Below, in pieces: positions 1-7,325 of a stretch of 64,000 nucleotides of DNA; within the stretch, counting starts at the first letter, position 1; every line of letters begins with the position of its first letter. The translations under genes were made by a program, and so were the position numbers. The notes under the pieces are model-generated. The model was not told the origin of the DNA, made no database searches, and worked only from the letters and a program-made list of their open reading frames with translations. The DNA comes from an uncultured Bacteroides sp. (GTDB taxonomy: Bacteria; Bacteroidota; Bacteroidia; Bacteroidales; Bacteroidaceae), in assembly GCF_963677685.1 (NCBI RefSeq), contig NZ_OY782186.1, positions 2,170,001 through 2,234,000 on the forward strand, written 5' to 3'.

Positions 1-1161
1 ATTACTTTCAGTAGCGATATTGAAACGAAGGCTTTTGATGAAACGTTGGATGTGGATGATTTGATGCAGGAAGCTGAAGGCAAGCTTTTCGAGATTTCTC
101 AGCGTAATATGAAGAAAGACTATACGCAGATTAATCCGGTAATTGCTGAAGCTTATGAATTGTTACAGAAAGCTGCCGCGCGTACCGATGGTTTGAGTGG
201 TTTGGAGAGCGGATTTACCAAACTGGATAAGATGACTTCCGGTTGGCAAAACTCCGATTTGGTCATCATCGCTGCCCGTCCGGCTATGGGAAAAACAGCT
301 TTTGTACTCTCTATGGCACGTAACATAGCTGTAAATTTTCGCAGTCCGGTAGCTTTGTTCTCGCTTGAAATGAGTAATGTGCAGTTGGTTAACCGTCTGA
401 TTGTAAACGTTTGTGAGATCCCTGGTGAAAAAATAAAAAGCGGACAGTTGGCTGCTTATGAGTGGCAACAGCTGGACTATAAATTGAAAGATTTGATTGA
501 CGCTCCGCTTTATGTGGATGATACTCCTTCACTTTCTGTTTTCGAACTTCGTACCAAAGCACGTCGTCTGGTTAGAGAGCATGGGGTGAAGATTATCATC
601 ATTGACTACCTTCAGTTGATGAATGCCAGCGGAATGTCTTTCGGTAGCCGTCAGGAAGAGGTAAGTACCATTTCTCGTTCGCTCAAAGGGTTGGCTAAGG
701 AGTTGAATATTCCTATTATTGCCTTGTCACAGTTAAATCGTGGTGTTGAGAGTCGTGAAGGTATTGAAGGTAAACGTCCTCAGTTGAGCGATCTTCGTGA
801 ATCCGGTGCCATCGAGCAGGATGCCGATATGGTTTGCTTCATTCACCGTCCTGAATATTATAAAATTTATTCAGATGATAAAGGAAATGATCTTCGGGGT
901 ATGGCTGAGATTATTATCGCTAAACATCGTAACGGTGCTACGGGAGATGTGTTACTCCGATTTAAAGGGGAATATGCTAAATTTCAGAACCCTGATGATG
1001 ATATGATCATCCCGACTCCCGATGCTCCCGGTGCAATGTTGGGATCTCGGATGAATGGAAGTGGGAGCTCACAATCACAAGTACCTCCACCTGATTCTGC
1101 AAGTGTACCGATGCCTGATAATCCTTTCGGAGCGGGCAATGACGGACCACTGCCTTTCTAG
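1..1161 (+). CDS. dnaB: Replicative DNA helicase DnaB, 3' part (N-terminus lies before the window)
   Basis: Frame 1 is open from the first base, so the gene starts upstream; the TTG at 46 is internal. The visible 386 residues cover the linker and the RecA-like C-terminal motor domain of the hexameric helicase that unwinds DNA at the replication fork. Walker A is ARPAMGKTAF (nt ~271-300), Walker B is IIIIDYLQLM, and the downstream segment ALSQLNRGVESR is typical of DnaB. The last ~50 residues are a Gly/Ser/Pro-rich disordered tail ending in NDGPLPF, which resembles the acidic-aromatic tip of SSB proteins. fkp begins 24 nt after the stop on the same strand, so the two may be co-transcribed. Identity is very secure. 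Confidence 0.96.
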   Translation: MTFSSDIETKAFDETLDVDDLMQEAEGKLFEISQRNMKKDYTQINPVIAEAYELLQKAAARTDGLSGLESGFTKLDKMTSGWQNSDLVIIAARPAMGKTAFVLSMARNIAVNFRSPVALFSLEMSNVQLVNRLIVNVCEIPGEKIKSGQLAAYEWQQLDYKLKDLIDAPLYVDDTPSLSVFELRTKARRLVREHGVKIIIIDYLQLMNASGMSFGSRQEEVSTISRSLKGLAKELNIPIIALSQLNRGVESREGIEGKRPQLSDLRESGAIEQDADMVCFIHRPEYYKIYSDDKGNDLRGMAEIIIAKHRNGATGDVLLRFKGEYAKFQNPDDDMIIPTPDAPGAMLGSRMNGSGSSQSQVPPPDSASVPMPDNPFGAGNDGPLPF

Positions 1162-1185
1162 TTATCTTTTTAATACTATGTAAAC

Positions 1186-4038
1186 ATGAAAAAACTACTC
1201 TCTTTACCTCCTAATCTGGTGCAATGTTTCCATGAATTAGAGAGGACACAAACGAATGAATGGTTCTGTACTTCCGATCCGGATGGCATTAAACTGGGCT
1301 CCGGCGGCGGAACAACTTGGTTGCTTGAGGAGTGCTATCGACAAAAGGGTATCGACGAGTCTTTCGCCGACTGGTTAAGAGGAGAAAAACGCATCTTATT
1401 GCATGCCGGCGGACAAAGTCGTCGTTTACCGGGTTATGCTCCTTCAGGTAAAATACTTACTCCTGTTCCTGTTTTTCGATGGGAGAGAGGACAAAGACTG
1501 TCACAAAATCTTCTTTCGCTGCAATTACCTCTGTATGAAAAGATTATGTCTTTGGCGCCCGATTCTTTGCATACGCTGATTGCTAGCGGAGATGTGTATA
1601 TTCGTGCTGAAAAGCCTTTGCAACCGATTCCGGAGGCAGATGTGGTGTGTTATGGGCTATGGGTCGATCCTTCTTTAGCTACCCATCATGGCGTTTATGT
1701 GTCCGATAGGAATTGTCCCGACAAACTCGATTTTATGATGCAAAAGCCTTCTTTGGAGGAACTTGAATCTCTTTCTAAGACGCATTTGTTCCTGATGGAT
1801 GTCGGTATTTGGATTCTTAGCGACAGAGCTGTGGAACTTCTGATGAAGCGTTCTCATAAAGAGCATACCAGTGAACTGTCTTCCTACGATCTCTATTCTG
1901 AGTTTGGACTTTGCTTAGGTAATCATCCGCGGTTGGTCGATAAAGAGCTTAATGAGCTATCGGTTGCCATCCTTCCATTACCCGGTGGAGAATTTTATCA
2001 TTACGGCACAAGTAGAGAACTGATTTCTTCTACCGTAGCCATACAAAATAAAGTGTGCGACCAACGGCAGATCATGCATCGTCGTATAAAGCCTAATCCC
2101 GCAATGTTTGTTCAGAATGCTTCGGTAGAGGTTGCATTGTCGTCACAAAATGCTTATTTATGGATTGAAAATAGCTTTGTAGGAAAGCAGTGGTTGCTGG
2201 GCAGCCGACAGATTATTACGGGGGTACCGCAGAATGATTGGGAGCTACTAGTGCCGGACGGGATCTGTGTGGATGTAGTACCTGTTGGTGAGAAAGAGTG
2301 GGTTGCCCGTCCTTATGGCATTGATGATGTCTTTAAGGGTGATTTGGCTTCTACTACGACGCATTTCATGGGTATTCCTTTTTCTGAATGGATGGAAAAA
2401 AGAGGACTTTCCATATCTGATTTGAAGGATAGCAAGACCAATGATATACAACTTGCCACCTTGTTTCCAGTAGTAGATAATATACAGGATATGGGAGTTG
2501 TACTCCGATGGATGATATCTGATTCGGAACTTGAATATGGTAGGTCTATCTGGTTGCAAAACAGAAAGTTATCTGCTGATAATATTTCTTCTTTAGCCAA
2601 TTTGAAGAGGTTGTACAAACAGCGTGAAGAGTTTCGTCTGAAAAATTGGAAAACACTTTCTCTTAACCATGAGAAGAGTGTGTTCTATCAACTTGATTTG
2701 GAGAATGCTGCCGAAGAATTTGCACATTTAGGAATACCGGAACCGGATATTCTGTCCGATGATGCTTTGCCAATGTCGAAGATACATAACCGGATGTTGC
2801 GCTCGCGCATTTTGAAACTCAAAGGAGAAACTTACCAACTGGAGCAACAAGCAGCTTTTGAATTATTGCGTGACGGTCTTCTGGGAGAAATACAAGAAAA
2901 GAAAAGTTCCCCCTTGCTCAACGTTTATCCTGATCAAATAGTCTGGGGACGCAGCCCTGTGCGAATTGATGTCGCAGGAGGGTGGACGGATACGCCGCCT
3001 TATGCGCTTTATTCTGGAGGAAATGTGGTCAATTTTGCCATCGAGCTCAATGGACAACCTCCTTTACAAGTATATGTCAAACCTTGTATTGAAAAGCATA
3101 TTATCCTTCGTTCCATAGATATGGGAGCCATGGAGGTAGTAAGCAGTTACGAAGAATTACAGGATTATAAAAAGATTGGTTCGCCTTTCTCCATCCCTAA
3201 AGCTGCACTCGTATTAGCGGGGTTCTCTCCTGATTTCTCTGCTGTCAGATACGCTACCTTGCAAGATCAGTTGACTGCCTTTGGATCAGGTATTGAAGTC
3301 ACGTTGCTGGCTGCCATTCCTGCCGGGTCGGGACTGGGTACCAGTTCCATTCTAGCTTCCACCGTCTTGGGAGCTGTCAACGACTTCTGTGGATTGGCGT
3401 GGGATAAGTGTGAAATCTGTCGCCGTACATTGGTACTCGAACAGTTACTGACCACAGGCGGTGGTTGGCAAGATCAATATGGAGGGGTGTTGCATGGCAT
3501 CAAACTGTTGCAAACAGAGAATGGTTTCACTCAAGATCCGTTGATCCGTTGGCTACCCGATTACCTTTTCAATCAACCGGAATATAAAGCCTGTCATCTG
3601 CTCTACTACACAGGTATCACCCGTACTGCTAAAGGCATATTAGGCGAGATTGTCAGCTCTATGTTCCTTAATTCCTCCACTCATCTTGCTTTGCTCTCCG
3701 AAATGAAACTTCATGCCTTAGATATGAATGAAGCCATTCAGCGAGGAAACTTTGCCGAATATGGTCACCTGGTAGGTAAATCGTGGATGCAGAACAAAGC
3801 CTTGGATGCCGGGACTAATCCTCCTGCCGTAGAAGCTATAATCAATCTGATAAAAGATTATACACTAGGCTATAAATTGCCTGGAGCGGGTGGGGGTGGC
3901 TACCTCTATATGGTAGCCAAAGATCCACAAGCAGCTATTCGTATCCGTGAGATATTAACGCAGCATGCGCCTAATCCGCGAGCTCGCTTTGTAGAAATGA
4001 CATTATCTGATAAGGGGTTACAGATTTCACGTTCATAA
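1186..4038 (+). CDS. fkp: Bifunctional L-fucokinase / GDP-L-fucose pyrophosphorylase (Fkp)
   Basis: This 950-residue fusion converts free L-fucose to fucose-1-phosphate and then to GDP-L-fucose, the donor for fucosylating Bacteroides capsules and glycoproteins. The N-terminal half is the pyrophosphorylase, with a nucleotide-binding segment AGGQSRRLPGYAPSGK near residues 75-90. The C-terminal half, from about residue 585, is a GHMP kinase: substrate motif SPVRIDVAGGWTDTPP, ATP loop IPAGSGLGTSSILA near 710, and the late glycine motif LPGAGGGGYLY near 898. Length and domain order match the family known from B. fragilis. It is followed after 73 nt by fucP, which supplies the sugar. The window also encodes the de novo route (gmd and fcl near 33-35 kb). 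Confidence 0.97.
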   Translation: MKKLLSLPPNLVQCFHELERTQTNEWFCTSDPDGIKLGSGGGTTWLLEECYRQKGIDESFADWLRGEKRILLHAGGQSRRLPGYAPSGKILTPVPVFRWERGQRLSQNLLSLQLPLYEKIMSLAPDSLHTLIASGDVYIRAEKPLQPIPEADVVCYGLWVDPSLATHHGVYVSDRNCPDKLDFMMQKPSLEELESLSKTHLFLMDVGIWILSDRAVELLMKRSHKEHTSELSSYDLYSEFGLCLGNHPRLVDKELNELSVAILPLPGGEFYHYGTSRELISSTVAIQNKVCDQRQIMHRRIKPNPAMFVQNASVEVALSSQNAYLWIENSFVGKQWLLGSRQIITGVPQNDWELLVPDGICVDVVPVGEKEWVARPYGIDDVFKGDLASTTTHFMGIPFSEWMEKRGLSISDLKDSKTNDIQLATLFPVVDNIQDMGVVLRWMISDSELEYGRSIWLQNRKLSADNISSLANLKRLYKQREEFRLKNWKTLSLNHEKSVFYQLDLENAAEEFAHLGIPEPDILSDDALPMSKIHNRMLRSRILKLKGETYQLEQQAAFELLRDGLLGEIQEKKSSPLLNVYPDQIVWGRSPVRIDVAGGWTDTPPYALYSGGNVVNFAIELNGQPPLQVYVKPCIEKHIILRSIDMGAMEVVSSYEELQDYKKIGSPFSIPKAALVLAGFSPDFSAVRYATLQDQLTAFGSGIEVTLLAAIPAGSGLGTSSILASTVLGAVNDFCGLAWDKCEICRRTLVLEQLLTTGGGWQDQYGGVLHGIKLLQTENGFTQDPLIRWLPDYLFNQPEYKACHLLYYTGITRTAKGILGEIVSSMFLNSSTHLALLSEMKLHALDMNEAIQRGNFAEYGHLVGKSWMQNKALDAGTNPPAVEAIINLIKDYTLGYKLPGAGGGGYLYMVAKDPQAAIRIREILTQHAPNPRARFVEMTLSDKGLQISRS

Positions 4039-4111
4039 ATCCTCTCAAAACAGCGATGAATAAATAAAAACTTTAAATGATTGCGAAAGCAGTAAATATC
4101 ATAAATAGATC

Positions 4112-5305
4112 ATGAAAATAGTAAAGACAAAAGATGGCGTCTCATACCTTTGGCCATTTATCTTGGTTACCTCTCTCTTTTTTCTTTGGGGCTTTGCTCA
4201 TAGCATTCTCGATGTGCTCAACAAACATTTTCAAGAAGTATTGGTCATTTCAAAGGCGAAGTCGGCCTTGGTACAGGCGGTAGTCTACGGTGGCTATTTC
4301 TTGATGGCTTTGCCGGCGGGCGCTTTTATCAAACGTTACGGCTATCGCAAAGGGGTGATCTTAGGGCTGCTACTCTATGCTATAGGAGCTTTTCTGTTTA
4401 TACCGGGTAGCAAACTAATGTCTTTCAACTTCTTTCTTGTCTCGTTATTCATCATTGGCTGCGGACTCACATGCCTAGAGACGGCTGCTAATCCTTATAT
4501 CACGGTACTTGGAGAACCGGAATATGGTGCAGGTAGATTGAACCTGGCTCAGTCGTTCAATGGTTTGGGCTGGATTGTCGGACCGTTAGTGGGGGGAGTT
4601 GTTCTTTTTTCTGCTGACGGAGACATCTCTCTTCCTTATGTAGGCATTGGGTGTCTGGTCATCCTTGTAGCCCTTTTCTTTATGCGTATCCGTCTGCCGG
4701 AAGTGAAAGAAGAGGCACCTGCTGAAGAAGGAGTGACGAAGAAGAGCCTTTGGAAATATCCTCATTTCACTTGGGGAGTGCTGGCTTTGTTTTGTTATGT
4801 GGCAGCGCAGACAGGCATCAACAGTTTCTTTATCAATTATGTAACTGAGGCCAATTTGGGTTTTAGTAACGGTGACGCCGCGTTATTACTCTCTTTTGGA
4901 GGGATGGGGTTGTTTATGGTAGGGCGCTTCACAGGTAGTTGGCTGATGAATCATATACCCGCAGAACGTTTACTTATCTGGTTCTCAGTAGGAGCTTCAC
5001 TCTGCATGCTCCTTGTGATAGCAGGGTGGGGGTGGACTTCCATCACCGCTTTATTCGTTTGCTATCTCTTTGAATCCATCATGTTTCCCACTATTTTTGC
5101 TTTAGCTATCCGTAAGCTAGGCGGGCATACCAAGAAAGCTTCTTCCATTCTGATCATGTCCATCGTAGGAGGTGCCGTAGCTCCTGTACTAATGGGATTG
5201 CTAGGCGAGCAAAATATGAGCATTGGCTTCATTGTTCCCCTTATCTGCTTCTTCGTTATCTGTGCTTATTCCGCTATGTATAAACGTACCGTAGCTGCAA
5301 AATAG
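4112..5305 (+). CDS. fucP: L-fucose:H+ symporter, MFS family
   Basis: This 397-residue protein has about twelve hydrophobic segments and belongs to the FucP branch of the major facilitator superfamily, which imports L-fucose with protons across the inner membrane. Recognisable FucP features are the N-terminal FFLWGFAHSILDVLNKHFQ, the loop after TM2 with GAFIKRYGYRKG, and ETAANPYITVLG in the fourth to fifth segment region. It lies directly behind fkp on the same strand, which supports fucose as substrate and a salvage operon. A strong hairpin terminator follows the stop codon. The N-acetylglucosamine and glucose/galactose porters of the same subfamily are similar, so the substrate rests partly on context. 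Confidence 0.9.
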   Translation: MKIVKTKDGVSYLWPFILVTSLFFLWGFAHSILDVLNKHFQEVLVISKAKSALVQAVVYGGYFLMALPAGAFIKRYGYRKGVILGLLLYAIGAFLFIPGSKLMSFNFFLVSLFIIGCGLTCLETAANPYITVLGEPEYGAGRLNLAQSFNGLGWIVGPLVGGVVLFSADGDISLPYVGIGCLVILVALFFMRIRLPEVKEEAPAEEGVTKKSLWKYPHFTWGVLALFCYVAAQTGINSFFINYVTEANLGFSNGDAALLLSFGGMGLFMVGRFTGSWLMNHIPAERLLIWFSVGASLCMLLVIAGWGWTSITALFVCYLFESIMFPTIFALAIRKLGGHTKKASSILIMSIVGGAVAPVLMGLLGEQNMSIGFIVPLICFFVICAYSAMYKRTVAAK

Positions 5306-5327
5306 AAAACATACATATACGTAACAG

Positions 5328-5385
5328 AAATCCCCTTATTAATCCTGACTCACTCATCAGAGTGAAGGTTAAATAAGGGGATTTT
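5328..5385. terminator. Hairpin terminator after fucP
   Basis: An inverted repeat pairs AAATCCCCTTATT (5328-5340) with AATAAGGGGATTT (5372-5384), with further pairing inside, and is followed by T-rich sequence. It sits just behind the fucP stop and ahead of the convergent minus-strand genes, so it may work in both directions. Confidence 0.8.
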
Positions 5386-5405
5386 AGCAAGCTTTTTTAA
5401 GAGAG

Positions 5406-5534
5406 CTACAATTCACTCTCCGGGTCTTTCTTCTCCTCTTTATCAGATTTAGAAGCCTCTTTCTCAGCTCCCGCTTTCAATAAATAGAGTACGAAAGAAA
5501 GGACACACCTCAGCACTTTCCATACCGTTTTCAT
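5406..5534 (-). CDS. Small 42-residue protein with a hydrophobic N-terminus and charged tail (smalltalk-like)
   Basis: The minus strand reads ATG at 5534 to TAG at 5406. The protein starts MKTVWKVLRCVLSFVLYLLK, a short basic then hydrophobic stretch that could be a membrane segment, followed by a lysine/glutamate-rich tail (KEEKKDPESEL). It is too short for usual ORF cut-offs. It lies 39 nt downstream of the HU-like gene on the same strand. In Bacteroides, HU-like genes are often followed by a tiny hydrophobic ORF annotated as smalltalk protein. The position and architecture fit that pattern, but I cannot confirm homology and the function is unknown. Confidence 0.55.
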   Translation of the reverse strand: MKTVWKVLRCVLSFVLYLLKAGAEKEASKSDKEEKKDPESEL

Positions 5535-5573
5535 ATTGCATTCATTTTAAAGTAAATAAATTCTTTCTTTAGA

Positions 5574-6101
5574 TTAAGCATTCGGATCCTCATCATCGCC
5601 TCCGGTATTACCACCCGTATTGCTACCGGTGTTTCCGCCTGTGTTGCCACCACCATTATCATCTTTTCCATTTTCTTCTTTCTGCTTCTCCAGTGCGGCA
5701 ACAATATCAATAAACTCAATCTTATCACCCGCACGAGTAGAAGTCAGGTTCGGTCGTACGCTGCTCGACGGACGAAAATTGATTTTCATAGATACAATAT
5801 TCTTTGACGTACACTCCTTTTCCTTATCCGCTCCCTTTGTGCGAGCCGAAAGACTAAACACCCCGAAATCACGAATATTCACCGATTGTCCATTAAAGAG
5901 TGACATCCTCATCGCTTCTACAAAATTGGTAAGCACACTCTGAATATCACCCAATGAAAGCGAACTCGCTTCTTTCATTTTATAAGCAATGCTGTTCAGA
6001 TCAGCACTCTGTCCCATGGTCACTAACTGCGGATAGTATTTCACTGTTGCATTTTTATTTCTTGGATCTTTACGAGCCATCTTTTTATATGGTACTGCCA
6101 T
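5574..6101 (-). CDS. HU-like DNA-binding protein (Bacteroidetes HU-related family)
   Basis: A histone-like protein of about 175 residues. The chosen start is the ATG at 6101 (MAVPYKKMARKDPRNKN), typical of the family; an upstream in-frame TTG at 6134 would add 11 unlikely residues. The HU core shows the INxRxFGxF-like signature NIRDFGVFSLSA, and the segment before it matches the HU helices. After the fold there is a low-complexity tail of repeated Gly-Asn-Thr units ending DDEDPNA, which is presumably disordered. It probably bends or coats DNA. It sits in an accessory block next to DUF4248 and VirE-like genes, a common neighbourhood of capsule loci in Bacteroides. Confidence 0.85.
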   Translation of the reverse strand: MAVPYKKMARKDPRNKNATVKYYPQLVTMGQSADLNSIAYKMKEASSLSLGDIQSVLTNFVEAMRMSLFNGQSVNIRDFGVFSLSARTKGADKEKECTSKNIVSMKINFRPSSSVRPNLTSTRAGDKIEFIDIVAALEKQKEENGKDDNGGGNTGGNTGSNTGGNTGGDDEDPNA

Positions 6102-6517
6102 TTTTTCTTCTTTATTGATTACTAATTTGTGCAAAGCACAATCCTAAAAATACTTGAAATTTCTTCCATTTAAGAAATCTCCACTTCCAAAAACACCCAT
6201 TCAGGAGTCTTGGCATTTACATCTGTTTTTATCCTAAGTCATTGATCAGCCTCCTTTCTTATTTTGTTGAAACAAAGGTAAGGAAGCCTATTTTCACCAT
6301 TCAGAGATAAGCAGAGAGCTGTTGAGATTGAATGAGATATTATGAGAAAAGAAGAGATTTGGATCTCTTTAGTAAGCTAACAAAATAAATTATTAAATTA
6401 AAATTTATAAAAAAGATGCATTCATAACACGATGAAGAAAGAAGAGTAAAATCTTGCTTAAAATACAATTATTAGCTACCTTTAAAGCATACAAAGCTCT
6501 ATAAATAAAGATAAACA
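6102..6517. other. Intergenic region between the HU-like gene and the DUF4248 gene
   Basis: About 415 nt without a convincing ORF. It must hold the divergent promoters of the HU-like gene (minus) and the DUF4248 gene (plus). A small hairpin pairs AAGAGAT (6352-6358) with ATCTCTT (6363-6369) around a TTGG loop. Nothing else was recognised. Confidence 0.5.
6273..6280 (-). promoter_or_regulatory. Probable -7 element for the HU-like gene
   Basis: Read on the minus strand this is TACCTTTG, an exact match to the Bacteroides -7 consensus TAnnTTTG, about 170 nt ahead of the HU start. I did not find a clear TTTG -33 box, so the call is tentative. Confidence 0.4.
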
Positions 6518-6766
6518 ATGAATTCAGAAAACGAAGAAAATACAAGCACTTCCTTTCCCATCCGTACCTATTCTAAAGCCGAGTTAGCTATGCTCTATTG
6601 TCCCAACCAATGTGTTACATTAGCGTTAAGTAGTCTCTATCGTTGGATGAAACTTAACACCTCACTTATGACCGAACTCCAATCAGTAGGCTACTACAAA
6701 TACCGTCACTCATTCACACCTCTCGAAGTACGGATTATCGTTAAATACTTGGGGGAACCCGGGTAA
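6518..6766 (+). CDS. DUF4248-type small protein
   Basis: An 82-residue protein with the pattern I recognise as DUF4248: FPIRTYSKAELAMLYCPNQC, then a tryptophan-containing helix (SLYRWMKLN), then a GYYKYRHSFTPLEVRIIVKY segment and a final LGEP. The first half looks like a helix-turn-helix, so DNA binding is possible but not shown. In Bacteroides these genes usually sit beside HU-like and VirE-like genes near capsule loci or integrated elements, as here. The ATG at 6518 follows an A-rich stretch suitable for translation starts in this group. The function is unknown. Confidence 0.75.
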   Translation: MNSENEENTSTSFPIRTYSKAELAMLYCPNQCVTLALSSLYRWMKLNTSLMTELQSVGYYKYRHSFTPLEVRIIVKYLGEPG

Positions 6767-6843
6767 ATCAAAGCCATCTAATAAGCAGAAAAATGGTAAA
6801 ACTTGACTGAAAAAACATCTTTCATAACATATTACCAAATCTC

Positions 6844-6882
6844 AATAACTTATAATGGAATCAGAATAACTTATAATGAAAT
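6844..6882. repeat. Two-copy direct repeat, 18 nt units, 21-nt period
   Basis: The unit AATAACTTATAATGGAAT at 6844-6861 recurs with one mismatch at 6865-6882, just downstream of the DUF4248 stop. It may be a binding site or only a local duplication. Confidence 0.6.
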
Positions 6883-6959
6883 AGATCATTAGCCAAGAAA
6901 AACAATCAATGTGCACTGAAAAAAAAGAAAAACAGAAGTCGAAATTAGAACAAAGTTAT

Positions 6960-7280
6960 TAGGCAGAGCGCAAGGTGTAGAGAAGAGAGCGCAAGCGTAG
7001 CGATATGAAGTAATAGTAATGCGAAGCGGTAAAATGAAAGTCGAAACAATAGTAAGCAAGTGATACCTTGCAGATCTCAGTAAGGAAAAATCACGAGCGG
7101 CGAAGCCAGCAATGTGACGTGTTGTGCAGAAATGGCCTCTTATGCGGAGCGTAAAGCAAGCGATACTGTTTGAGCGTAGCGAGTTTTATCGCTTGTAGTG
7201 GAGTGCCTCTTCGCAGTAGCTTCGCACAAGTAGCCTTGACTTTTTCTCTTTGGTTCTTTCTTTTTTGCGTCAAGGCAAAA
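6960..7280. repeat. Repeat-rich extragenic region with a GCCTTGAC/GTCAAGGC inverted repeat
   Basis: This ~320-nt stretch lacks a believable gene and is much richer in GC and short repeats than its surroundings. Variants of GCGTAGCGA, GCGAAGC and GAGCG recur on both strands. It ends in an inverted repeat, GCCTTGAC (7233-7240) and GTCAAGGC (7269-7276), separated by a polypyrimidine tract (TTTTTCTCTTTGGTTCTTTC). From memory, similar CTTGACGCAAAAAAG-type sequences recur between genes in many Bacteroidetes genomes, so this is probably a dispersed extragenic repeat. A 60-codon open frame on the minus strand within it looks accidental. Confidence 0.6.
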
Positions 7281-7325
7281 GAGAAAGAATGTTATCTTTG
7301 AAGAGCAAAAGAAAAAAGAATATCT

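Noticed and set aside
7091..7273. 60-codon minus-strand ORF
   Set aside because: It lies wholly within the extragenic repeat region and its codons reflect those repeats.
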